Below, one piece after another: positions 1-7,033 of a stretch of DNA of 64,000 nucleotides. A model generated the notes under the pieces. It was not told the origin of the DNA, did no database searches, and saw nothing but the letters and a program-made list of their open reading frames with translations. The position numbers and the translations under genes were made by a program. Each line of letters opens with the position of its first letter. Position 1 is the first letter of the stretch. This DNA is from Tessaracoccus caeni (GTDB taxonomy: Bacteria; Actinomycetota; Actinomycetes; Propionibacteriales; Propionibacteriaceae), in the NCBI RefSeq assembly GCF_029211185.1, contig NZ_JARGDO010000007.1:1-64000 (forward strand), read 5' to 3'.

Positions 1-497
1 ACGCCCGCCACGTGAAAACCGTTCCCGGCCGTAAAACCGATGTTAACGACGCTACCTGGCTCGCTCAGATCGGAGCCCACGGACTCGTGCGTGCGTCCTT
101 CGTGCCACCACCTGAGATCCGTGAACTGCGTGACCTGACCCGAACCAGGGCCACCATCACCCGTGACCGGGCCCGCGAGATCAACCGGCTGGAGAAACTC
201 CTCGAAGGCGCAGGTATCAAACTCTCCAGCGTCGTCACCAACCTCACCGGGGTCTCCGCCCGCGCCATGCTCACCGCTCTGGCCGATGGTGAACGCGACC
301 CCGAAACCCTCGCCGGTTTGGCGCACTACAGCATGCGCGGTAAACAAGCCCAACTCATCGCCGCTCTGACCGGAGCATTCAAACCCCACCACGGGCTCCT
401 GGTCAAAACCCACTACACGCTGATCGATTCCTACGACCAAGCCATCAGCGAGATCACCCAACACATCGAGGTGGTGATCGAGCCCTTTCGTGTGTTC
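1..497 (+). pseudogene. IS110-family transposase, 5' part (interrupted; start lies before the window)
   Basis: This is the N-terminal half of an IS110-type (DEDD) transposase. The frame is already open at position 3 and reads ARHVKTVPGRKTDVNDA, a typical early segment of the family with the acidic catalytic residue in PGRKTD, so the true start is upstream of the window. The frame ends at Val-Phe (492-497), where an IS3-family element has inserted. Removing bases 498-1869 joins this frame to the 3' fragment without loss, so the gene was intact before the insertion. After the junction the apparent reading frame continues meaninglessly into the IS3 end to a stop at 563. Confidence 0.85.
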
Positions 498-532
498 GGG
501 CCTTGCCCCTGGTTCTTGGACACAGGGGTTGA

Positions 533-1429
533 TTACGCAGCTAACGGGAGCGTAGCAGCGTAGAGGGATTCGTAGGTGGATGGTGACTGGTAGCCGCACC
601 AAGAGTGCCGACGGCGGGTGTTGTAGCGCACGACCCAGCGGAACACTTCACGGCGGCAGGTGGCCTCGTCGGCCCAACAAGCGGCGTCTTGGAGGACCTC
701 TCGTTTCAGGGTGGCGTTGAACGACTCGGCCAGCGCGTTGTCAGCACTCGACCCGACCGCTCCCATGGACTGGGTCACGCCGAGGCTGTCGCAGAGCCGG
801 GCGTAGTCCTTCGACGTGTAAACCGCGCCGTGGTCGGAGTGGAACACGGCTCCGGTCAGGCCGCCGCGGGTCGCGGCAGCGGCCTTCAACGCGTCAGCGA
901 CGAGGCTGGTGCGCATGTGATCGGCGACCGCCCAACCGGCGAGGCGACGCGAGTAGCAGTCGATCACGGTAGCCAGGTACAAGTTCGACCCGTCAGCGAT
1001 CGATAGATAGGTGATGTCGCCGACATAACGCAGCCCTGGCGCGTCAGCGGTGAAGTCCCGCTTCAGCAGATCAGGAACCTTCTGACTCGACGGTTCCGGG
1101 ATCGTGGTCCTGACTCGGCGTTTCTTCACATACCCGCAGATCCGGTTGGCCCGCATCACCCGCGCGACCCGCTTGTGGTTCACCCGCTCGCCGGCGGGTT
1201 TACCGTCGTTGAGTTCCGCGGTGACCCTGGGTGCACCCATCGTGTTGTCCTGGCCATGGATCCTGCGGATCCTGTCAGCAAGATCGGTATCGGAGACCGC
1301 CCGCGCGGCCCGAGCCGGAGCCCCGGCCTTCCATGCGTAGTACGACGAACGCTCGATCTCGACGAGCTCACACAGTCGCTTCACCTCGAAGGTGGCCGTG
1401 TTGTCAGCGACGAACTGGAAGCGACTCAC
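533..1429 (-). CDS. IS3-family transposase OrfB (DDE integrase)
   Basis: The 298-residue protein has an N-terminal HTH_21-like segment and an rve integrase core. The DDE residues are visible in GDITYLS (first Asp), HSDHGAVYTS (second Asp) and ALAESFNATLKRE (Glu). The start is GTG at 1429, and its GTGA overlaps the orfA stop by 4 bases. In IS3 elements OrfB is usually made as an OrfAB fusion by -1 frameshifting; here the GTGA overlap would also allow reinitiation. It would cut and join the ends of this element. Confidence 0.9.
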   Translation of the reverse strand: MSRFQFVADNTATFEVKRLCELVEIERSSYYAWKAGAPARAARAVSDTDLADRIRRIHGQDNTMGAPRVTAELNDGKPAGERVNHKRVARVMRANRICGYVKKRRVRTTIPEPSSQKVPDLLKRDFTADAPGLRYVGDITYLSIADGSNLYLATVIDCYSRRLAGWAVADHMRTSLVADALKAAAATRGGLTGAVFHSDHGAVYTSKDYARLCDSLGVTQSMGAVGSSADNALAESFNATLKREVLQDAACWADEATCRREVFRWVVRYNTRRRHSWCGYQSPSTYESLYAATLPLAA

Positions 1430-1788
1430 CAGCGCGTCTCCCCGGCGAAATACTTGGCCGCCCGCCGAAGGATCTCCCGCTCGGTAGTCAGCTTCGTCGT
1501 CTCGGCCCGCAACACCGCGTTCTCGGCCTCCAGCCGAGCGATCTTCTGCTCCGGCGACTCAACACCGGCCGCCGCCTGGAGGTTTGTTCTGGACTGTAAC
1601 GGGCTCGAGGTCAGCATCCCGTCAGCAGCGGTCTTCTTGCCCGTCCCGTACACCTCAAGCCACCCACGCAACGTGCCACGCACGACGCCCAGGTCCTCAG
1701 CGATACCGCGGACCGTGGCCCCCGGCGTGGACTCGTACAAATCGACCGCCTGACGACGGAACTCCTCGGAGTAGTTCTTCCTAGCCAT
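1426..1788 (-). CDS. IS3-family transposase OrfA (helix-turn-helix)
   Basis: The 120-residue protein begins MARKNYSEEFRRQAVDLY, the usual start of HTH_Tnp_1 proteins. It has a helix-turn-helix around residues 10-55 and a leucine/glutamate-rich coiled coil near residues 75-110 (EQKIARLEAENAVLRAE), which mediates multimerisation in this family. It binds the terminal repeats and, with OrfB, forms the transposase. It overlaps orfB by 4 bases. Confidence 0.9.
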   Translation of the reverse strand: MARKNYSEEFRRQAVDLYESTPGATVRGIAEDLGVVRGTLRGWLEVYGTGKKTAADGMLTSSPLQSRTNLQAAAGVESPEQKIARLEAENAVLRAETTKLTTEREILRRAAKYFAGETRW

Positions 1789-1866
1789 GATCTCGGATCA
1801 TCTCGCTCTCTCCGCCCCCATCACGGGTGCGGGATTCGGCGTGTCCAAGATTCAGGGTCAGGCCCC

Positions 1867-2352
1867 TTCCGGGAACTACTCACCTCCATCCCCGGGATCA
1901 GCACCACCGTCGCTGACATCGTGATCGCGGAAACCGGGGCAGACATGACCCGGTTCCCCACCGCCGCTCACCTGGCCTCCTGGGCAGGAGTCGCCCCCGG
2001 CAGCAACGAGTCCGCCGGGAAACACAAAACCGTGTCCGTGCGCCACGGCAACAAACACCTCAAAGCAGCCCTCGGTATCGCGGCCCTGTCCGTGACCCGC
2101 ACCAAGAACACCTACCTCGCCGCCAGGTTCCAACGCGTGAAAGCACGACGAGGAGGCAAACGCGCCCTCGTCGCGCTCCAACACACCATGATCACCACGA
2201 TCTGGCACATGGCCACCAACGGCACCTACTACCAAGACCCCGGCACCAACTACCACGACCGGCAAAACCCCAACCGCACACGCCAACGACTGATCAAAGC
2301 CCTCAACACCCTCGGCTACGACGTCACCCTCACCCTCAAAGAAGCCGCCTAA
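1867..2352 (+). pseudogene. IS110-family transposase, 3' part
   Basis: This is the C-terminal (Transposase_20) half. From 1870 the frame reads RELLTSIPGISTTVADIV, then HLASWAGVAPGSNESAGK with the family's conserved serine, and ends at TAA 2350-2352. There is no start of its own at the junction; the first internal start is the GTG at 1921. It joins in frame to the 5' part when the IS3 element plus one TTC copy is removed. It is presumably no longer functional, although precise excision would restore the gene. Confidence 0.85.
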
Positions 2353-2395
2353 CCCCCACACCAACAGACCATCTTCGTAACAGGCTCAGGCTTGA

Positions 2396-2523
2396 GGCTC
2401 GTTCCTCGCCTTGAGCCTTCGCACCTCAAAGAGCGTGAACGAGGTGCTTCGCGCCCTCTGGATTGTCGAGGCTTCGGCTTGGGGCTCGTTCGTCGCCCTG
2501 AGCCTTCGCACCTCAAAGAGCGT
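2396..2523. repeat. Two direct 41-bp repeats (2396-2436 and 2483-2523)
   Basis: The two units differ at only 2 of 41 positions and both end in GCACCTCAAAGAGCGT. The region lies between the IS110 remnant and the response-regulator gene. The same 16-nt end, with one R position, occurs again at 55315-55330 and, inverted, at 19058-19073, so this is a dispersed repeat family rather than a local duplication. No gene is seen in 2353-2528. Confidence 0.8.
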
Positions 2524-2528
2524 CGTTG

Positions 2529-3134
2529 TTAGATCCAGCCGCGGGAGCGGGCGATCTTGACGGCCTCGTGGCGGGTGGTGGCTCCGAGTTTGGTCATGGC
2601 TGAGCTGAGGTAGTTGCGCACCGTTCCTGGAGACAGGCTGACCTGGGTGGAGATGTCCTCGACGGGGGCGCCTTCGTCCGCGGCCAGCAGCACGTCGGCT
2701 TCCCGAGGAGTGAGAGGGGAGTCGCCGGCGGCGATGGCGTCGGCGGCCAGTTGTGGGTCGACGTGGCGGCCGCCCGCGTGCACGGTGCGGATCACCTGGG
2801 CGAGGGAGGCCCCACTGATCGTCTTGGGGACGAAGCCCCGGACACCTTGTGAGAGGGCCTGCTTCAGGTGGCCGGGCAGGCCGTGGCTGGTGACGATCAC
2901 GCACGCACAGCCAGGTAGCTCCGTCGCCAGCGCGGTGGCGACCTCGATGCCGGAGCGGCCAGGCATCTGCAGGTCGAGCACCGCGACGTCGGGCCGGTAG
3001 TGGCCGGCTGTGGCCAGCGCCTCGTCGCCGGAGGCCGCCTGTCCCACCACCTCGATGTCCTCCTCGAGGCCGAGCAGGGACACGAGCGCCTCTCGGATCA
3101 GGTTCTCGTCCTCGGCCACGATGATGCGGATCAC
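2529..3134 (-). CDS. NarL/LuxR-type response regulator
   Basis: The protein has 201 residues: a receiver domain (1-120) with acidic residues E9/D9-E10 region, phospho-acceptor Asp54 (VLDLQMPG) and Lys104 (FVPK), then a LuxR helix-turn-helix around 140-195 (LTPREADVLL, LSPGTVRNYLSSAMTKLG). The start is GTG at 3134, whose GTGA overlaps the stop of the upstream kinase gene; a longer frame upstream is only a shadow of the kinase. It is the output partner of that kinase. With the adjacent ABC exporter this layout is typical of systems that sense and pump out antimicrobial compounds. Confidence 0.93.
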   Translation of the reverse strand: MIRIIVAEDENLIREALVSLLGLEEDIEVVGQAASGDEALATAGHYRPDVAVLDLQMPGRSGIEVATALATELPGCACVIVTSHGLPGHLKQALSQGVRGFVPKTISGASLAQVIRTVHAGGRHVDPQLAADAIAAGDSPLTPREADVLLAADEGAPVEDISTQVSLSPGTVRNYLSSAMTKLGATTRHEAVKIARSRGWI

Positions 3135-4402
3135 GCGGTCTCCTTCCTCAGCAACTGCCGCAGGTTCGCCAGGGCGATGGCATCCACGGTAGCGGTCAGC
3201 CGGAAGGAGTCGGCGTCGTGCTCCCAGCTCAGCGTGCCGCCGACCTCCGCCAGGCGCTCGGCCAACCCGGCCAGACCTGAGCCTGAATGCTCGGCGGACG
3301 GATGGGGACGGTCGTTGGAGATCTCCAACCGAGCCAGCCCCTCCTCGCTGGTGACGACGATCCGCGCGACGGTCGCATCGGCGTGGCGCAGCACGTTGGT
3401 GGCGGCCTCGCGCACGGTCCAGGCGAAGGCGCGCGCGACGGGTGCGGGCAGCAGCGCGGTGCCTTCGTGCAGCGTCGTCACTGCGATGCCGACCGCCTCC
3501 AGCAACGCTTTGGTGCCGGCGACCTCGCTGGCCAGGTCGGCCTCGCGATAGCCGCGCACCACCTCGCGCACCTCGGTGAGGGCGTCGGTGGCGATGGCCT
3601 GCACCTCGCGCATGGTGGCTGCAGCCTCGGGCCGTCCCCGCTCTGCCTGCGCGGCGGCGAGCTCCGATTTGAGCGCGACGGCGGAAAGCGTGCGGCCGAA
3701 CACGTCGTGCAGGTCGCGAGAGAACCGCACCCGCTCCTCGGCGACGGCCAGCCGGGCTTCGTCGGTGCGGGCCCGTTCCAACGCCCGGGTGGTGGCGATC
3801 ACGTTGATGAACATCGAGCCGAAGCCCACGAGGAAGGCGGCGAAGAAGCCGCTCAGGAAGCTGATCGAGATCCGGGTGTTGATCACCGAGGAGTCGCTGG
3901 TCGGGATCGCCCATACCGCGAACAGGGCGAGACCGATGGCGGCCGTGATCGCCATGCCGAGGCGCGGCGTCGAGGCCGGAAAGCTCTCGGTGCCCCTCAC
4001 CCGGAGCAGGAGTGCGGGCAGCGCGAGCATGCCTCCGAGCAACGCATTCGAGATGGCCAGCAGGACGGGATCCTCGGGAGCGAAGAGCCCCGCGACCCCC
4101 GTCGCCGCGAGGCTCAGCACCACCCAGGCGCCCAGGAAGAGACGGTGACGTGAGGACCGGAACAGGCGATCCCATCGGCTCGGCGGAAGAAGCCCGAGGT
4201 CGCGGAGGCGGCTGTGCAGGACGGTGAGCGCGGCCCATCCGGCAGCCAGGATCAGCAGCGCCCATCCGACCAGCCAGCTCCAAGGAACGTCGCGTTCGAA
4301 GAGGGACAGGAGGACGACCGACGGCAGGATCGGGTATCCCTGATGCAGTGATCCGTACAGGTAGCCTTCGGATCGCCGCACGCCCAGATCTGTGCTGCTC
4401 AC
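3131..4402 (-). CDS. DesK/NarX-type sensor histidine kinase
   Basis: The protein has 423 residues. About six hydrophobic segments fill residues 25-205, followed by a HisKA_3 dimerisation box with phospho-acceptor His232 (SRDLHDVFG) and an HATPase domain (N336 in REAATNVLRH, then GSGLAGLAERL). The start is GTG 4402 with a GAGGAGG ribosome-binding site just upstream. No large extracellular sensor domain is visible, so the signal is probably sensed in or at the membrane, as in cell-envelope-stress or antibiotic-sensing kinases. The gene lies 37 bp after the permease gene and is coupled to the regulator gene. Confidence 0.92.
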   Translation of the reverse strand: MSSTDLGVRRSEGYLYGSLHQGYPILPSVVLLSLFERDVPWSWLVGWALLILAAGWAALTVLHSRLRDLGLLPPSRWDRLFRSSRHRLFLGAWVVLSLAATGVAGLFAPEDPVLLAISNALLGGMLALPALLLRVRGTESFPASTPRLGMAITAAIGLALFAVWAIPTSDSSVINTRISISFLSGFFAAFLVGFGSMFINVIATTRALERARTDEARLAVAEERVRFSRDLHDVFGRTLSAVALKSELAAAQAERGRPEAAATMREVQAIATDALTEVREVVRGYREADLASEVAGTKALLEAVGIAVTTLHEGTALLPAPVARAFAWTVREAATNVLRHADATVARIVVTSEEGLARLEISNDRPHPSAEHSGSGLAGLAERLAEVGGTLSWEHDADSFRLTATVDAIALANLRQLLRKETA

Positions 4403-4439
4403 TGTTCCTCCTCTGGGTAGACCCTATCTGCGGACCGCG

Positions 4440-5255
4440 TTAAGAGCGGGCGTCCCAGCGGAAGGTGCGCAGACCGAGCCAGAGCGACACCGCAGCCCAG
4501 AGCAACAGCGGAACCAGCATCTGCAGCATCGCCAGACCGGTGTCGGCGAAGCCGGTCACGGGAGCGCCGTCGATATCGGTGCCCGCGTAGGCCAGGGTGA
4601 TCAGGTCGATGACGGGGGTCATCGGCAGCCAGTGGGCCACCGTCTGGACGGCCTCCGGCAGGAACGCCAGCGGGATGGAGAAGCCGGAGAGCAGGATCGA
4701 GATCATGATGAGCGGCATGGTGGTCAGCTGCGCCGACTCGACGGTGCGGGTCCAGGAGGCGCTGATCACGGCCAGCCCCGTCCACGCCGAGGTGCCCCCG
4801 ACGATGGCGAGCACCAGCGCCAGAGGATGTTCGATGGAGGCGCCGAGCGCCATCGCGCCGACGACGCCCAGCGACGACTGCACCACGAGCAGCGCCCACA
4901 GCGGAACGGCCGGGGCGAGCATGATCTCGATCGGGGTGGGCTCGCCCGCCACGAGGCGCTTGAGCGTGTGCTGCTCGCGCCGGGCCACCAGCGAGGTGAC
5001 CAGCGTGAAATAGACGACGAACATCAGCGAGGTGCACACCAGCATCATGGTGAGCATCGCGCCGAAGCTCAGCCCGTCCATGGGGACGTTGGAGAGCATG
5101 AATGCCATCGCGACGGGCAGGGCGACGGCGGTGAACACCGCGGTGCGGTTGCGCAGCAGGATGGTGGTCTCGGCGCGCACCAGCGAGGCGAATCGGCGGA
5201 TGCGGGAGCCCCGGCTCGGGCTGGTTGCGGTGGGATGAAGGGCGAGAGCGGTCAT
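4440..5255 (-). CDS. ABC-2-type transporter permease
   Basis: The protein has 271 residues, a cytoplasmic N-terminus and about six transmembrane segments in the ABC-2 (drug/lipid exporter) pattern, with the conserved region around SGFSIPLAFLPEAVQTVAHWLP. It forms an export complex with the ATPase encoded 26 bp upstream. The following kinase/regulator pair suggests substrate-induced expression. The substrate is unknown; a drug or antimicrobial peptide is the usual case. Confidence 0.9.
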   Translation of the reverse strand: MTALALHPTATSPSRGSRIRRFASLVRAETTILLRNRTAVFTAVALPVAMAFMLSNVPMDGLSFGAMLTMMLVCTSLMFVVYFTLVTSLVARREQHTLKRLVAGEPTPIEIMLAPAVPLWALLVVQSSLGVVGAMALGASIEHPLALVLAIVGGTSAWTGLAVISASWTRTVESAQLTTMPLIMISILLSGFSIPLAFLPEAVQTVAHWLPMTPVIDLITLAYAGTDIDGAPVTGFADTGLAMLQMLVPLLLWAAVSLWLGLRTFRWDARS

Positions 5256-5281
5256 GGCAGACTCCTAGGAGAAGTGGGTGG

Positions 5282-6253
5282 TCAGTGGGTGTCGGCGATG
5301 GAGAGGAAGACCTGCTCGAGCGTCGCCGAGCGGGCGTCCAGACCGGTCAGCTGGGTGGATCCGGCCCAGTCGAGCACGCGGCGCAGGCTGTCCTGGAGGG
5401 TGGGCGTCTCGATCAGCACGGCGTCGTCGACGGTGATGTTGGCCCCCGGCACCGTCAGGTCCGACAGGGCGAGCGACGAGGGACGGGCGAAGGAGATGCG
5501 CGCCGGCGATTCGGCGACGATCTCTGCGAGCGAGCCCTCGCGGGCGATGAGGCCGCGGTGCATGATGGCGATCCGGTCGGCGAGCCGCTCCGCCTCCTCC
5601 AGGTAGTGGGTGGTCAGCAGCAGCGAGGTGCCCTGTCCGACGAGGTGCTCGATGAGCGTCCAGATGTTGCGCCGAGACTCGGGGTCGAGGCCGGTGGTGG
5701 GTTCATCCAGGATCAGCACCTCCGGCCGGCCCATGATCGCCAGCGCGATATCCAGCCGGCGACGCTCACCGCCCGACAGCTTCGCCGACTCGACGTCGGC
5801 CCGGTCACTCAGGTCGACCGACGCCAGGACATCGTCGACGGGGAGCGGCCGGGTCAGCGTGCCATGCCACATCCGGGCGATCTCTCTGGCGGTGAGAGCC
5901 GGCGGGAAGCCGGAGCTCTGCAGCACGACTCCGGTGCGGTGACGCACCGCGTCGCGCTCGCGGACCGGGTCGTGGCCCAGCACCTGGATGGATCCGGCGC
6001 TGGGGGAGGCCAGCCCCTCGATGAGCTCGACGGTGGAGGTCTTGCCCGCGCCGTTGGTGCCCAGCAGGGCGAACACCTCGCCGCGGCGGACGGTCAGATC
6101 GATGCCCTTGACGGCCTCGAACGGCTCAGGGGCCTTCGAGCCCGGGAACAGTGAGCGCTGCGGCGCGCGGTAGCTGCGGCGCAGGTTGCGCACGACGATG
6201 GCGTCGTCGGTGCGGGTGGTGCGGGGACTCTGGTGAAGCTGCGTCGTGGTCAT
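5282..6253 (-). CDS. ABC transporter ATP-binding protein (drug-exporter type)
   Basis: Walker A (LGTNGAGKTST), the signature LSGGERRRLD and Walker B (VLILDEPTTGLD), followed by the switch His in LLTTHYLEEAE, give an ABC ATPase of the DrrA/CcmA type with a C-terminal extension. I chose ATG 6253 (MTTTQLHQ, 323 residues). An in-frame ATG at 6295 adds 14 residues, and neither start has a strong Shine-Dalgarno sequence. It is the first gene of the exporter/two-component group and lies 66 bp downstream of the subtilase gene on the same strand. Confidence 0.9.
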   Translation of the reverse strand: MTTTQLHQSPRTTRTDDAIVVRNLRRSYRAPQRSLFPGSKAPEPFEAVKGIDLTVRRGEVFALLGTNGAGKTSTVELIEGLASPSAGSIQVLGHDPVRERDAVRHRTGVVLQSSGFPPALTAREIARMWHGTLTRPLPVDDVLASVDLSDRADVESAKLSGGERRRLDIALAIMGRPEVLILDEPTTGLDPESRRNIWTLIEHLVGQGTSLLLTTHYLEEAERLADRIAIMHRGLIAREGSLAEIVAESPARISFARPSSLALSDLTVPGANITVDDAVLIETPTLQDSLRRVLDWAGSTQLTGLDARSATLEQVFLSIADTH

Positions 6254-6319
6254 GGAACCAGTCTTCTGGCGGAATCGCCCGGCCCCCAGTGCCATCGATC
6301 ACGAGCCGACGTGGATCCT

Positions 6320-7033
6320 TCACAGGGTGGGCATGACGTTTGTCATGAGCCGCTGGGAGTAGTGGCCGGCAGCGAGCACGGAGGCGGGGGAGGAGCCCCG
6401 CATGAGCTGTGTTCCGTCAGGCCCCGATGCCTCGACGGCGTCGCCGGGGGCGGCCAGATCGGCGCGGGCGCTGCACTCCGGCAGCACGCCGTCGGGACCG
6501 ACGGCGGTCACGGCTGCCACCTCCGGCAGCCAGGCGGGGAAGGTGAGGTTCTCAGGGCCTAGGTTGCCTGCGGCGGCGAAGAGGGCGACGCCCCGCGCGG
6601 CGGCGAGCGCGACGGCTCGAGCGACGGCAGCCGATCCAGTGAGCCGGCCGAAGGGCATCACCGCGATGTGCGCGCCCATCCGGGTAGCCCACAGCAGCGC
6701 CTCGGCGACGTCACGTGCGTCGTCGGCGCCGCCCAGCACGTCGCAGGCGAGCAGAGTGGCCTCCGGCACCAGGCCGCGCCGCTGCGCCACCCCCTGCCCG
6801 ACCAACAACGATGCGCAGCCGGTGGCGTGCGGCGACGTCCCGCGGAGGACGGGACGGGCGAAGGAACCGCGACGGCCAGGCCACCGTCGTATGCGTGCCT
6901 CGCGGAGATCGGGATGCGAGGCATCCACCGCGCCGTCCAACAGCGCGATGCGGATCCCGTCGCCCGCGCCGGGACGCTCCGGTGGTGAACTCACCACCGG
7001 AGCGTCGCCGAGTGGGCGAGAGTCAAGGCTCAC
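6320..7033 (-). CDS. Small cytoplasmic subtilisin-like (S8) serine peptidase
   Basis: The protein has 237 residues and no signal peptide or propeptide. The catalytic set can be placed by motif: Asp33 (IALLDGAVD), His69 (SPHATGCASLL, where HGT is usual), the oxyanion Asn157 (FAAAGN) and Ser215 (RGSSPAS for the usual GTSxA). At this length it is close to a bare catalytic core. The start is GTG 7033, whose GTGA overlaps the stop of the upstream 429-residue gene, so translation is coupled. A perfect 16-bp stem lies 27 bp inside the gene. Such stand-alone cytoplasmic subtilases are known as processing proteases in peptide-modification clusters; the coupled neighbour is the obvious candidate substrate or partner. 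Function is inferred. Confidence 0.8.
   Translation of the reverse strand: MSLDSRPLGDAPVVSSPPERPGAGDGIRIALLDGAVDASHPDLREARIRRWPGRRGSFARPVLRGTSPHATGCASLLVGQGVAQRRGLVPEATLLACDVLGGADDARDVAEALLWATRMGAHIAVMPFGRLTGSAAVARAVALAAARGVALFAAAGNLGPENLTFPAWLPEVAAVTAVGPDGVLPECSARADLAAPGDAVEASGPDGTQLMRGSSPASVLAAGHYSQRLMTNVMPTL
6973..7006. promoter_or_regulatory. Perfect 34-bp palindrome at the junction of the unknown gene and the subtilase gene
   Basis: The arms GACGCTCCGGTGGTGA (6973-6988) and its complement (6991-7006) are separated by only 2 bases. The palindrome is read in the minus direction just after the start of the subtilase gene. In the RNA it would form a 16-bp GC-rich stem that could stop or slow polymerase or protect the upstream message, lowering protease output relative to the upstream protein. 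No T-run follows, so it is not a classical terminator. Confidence 0.7.

Larger units (their letters stand above)
498..1866 (-). mobile_element. Complete IS3-family insertion sequence (1369 bp)
   Basis: The element carries orfA and orfB on the minus strand and is bounded by imperfect 26-bp terminal inverted repeats, 498-523 and 1841-1866, which match at 21 of 26 positions and share the inner block TCTTGGACAC. It is flanked by a 3-bp direct repeat TTC (495-497 and 1867-1869), the target-duplication size expected for IS3 elements. Both open reading frames are intact, so the copy looks recent and possibly active. It sits inside an IS110 transposase gene, a nested insertion. Confidence 0.9.

Noticed and set aside
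3135..4283. Long 584-codon minus-strand frame covering the response regulator
   Set aside because: Only its last 201 codons are the regulator. The rest overlaps the kinase gene in another frame and is Arg-rich noise; the GTGA coupling at 3131-3134 fixes the real start.
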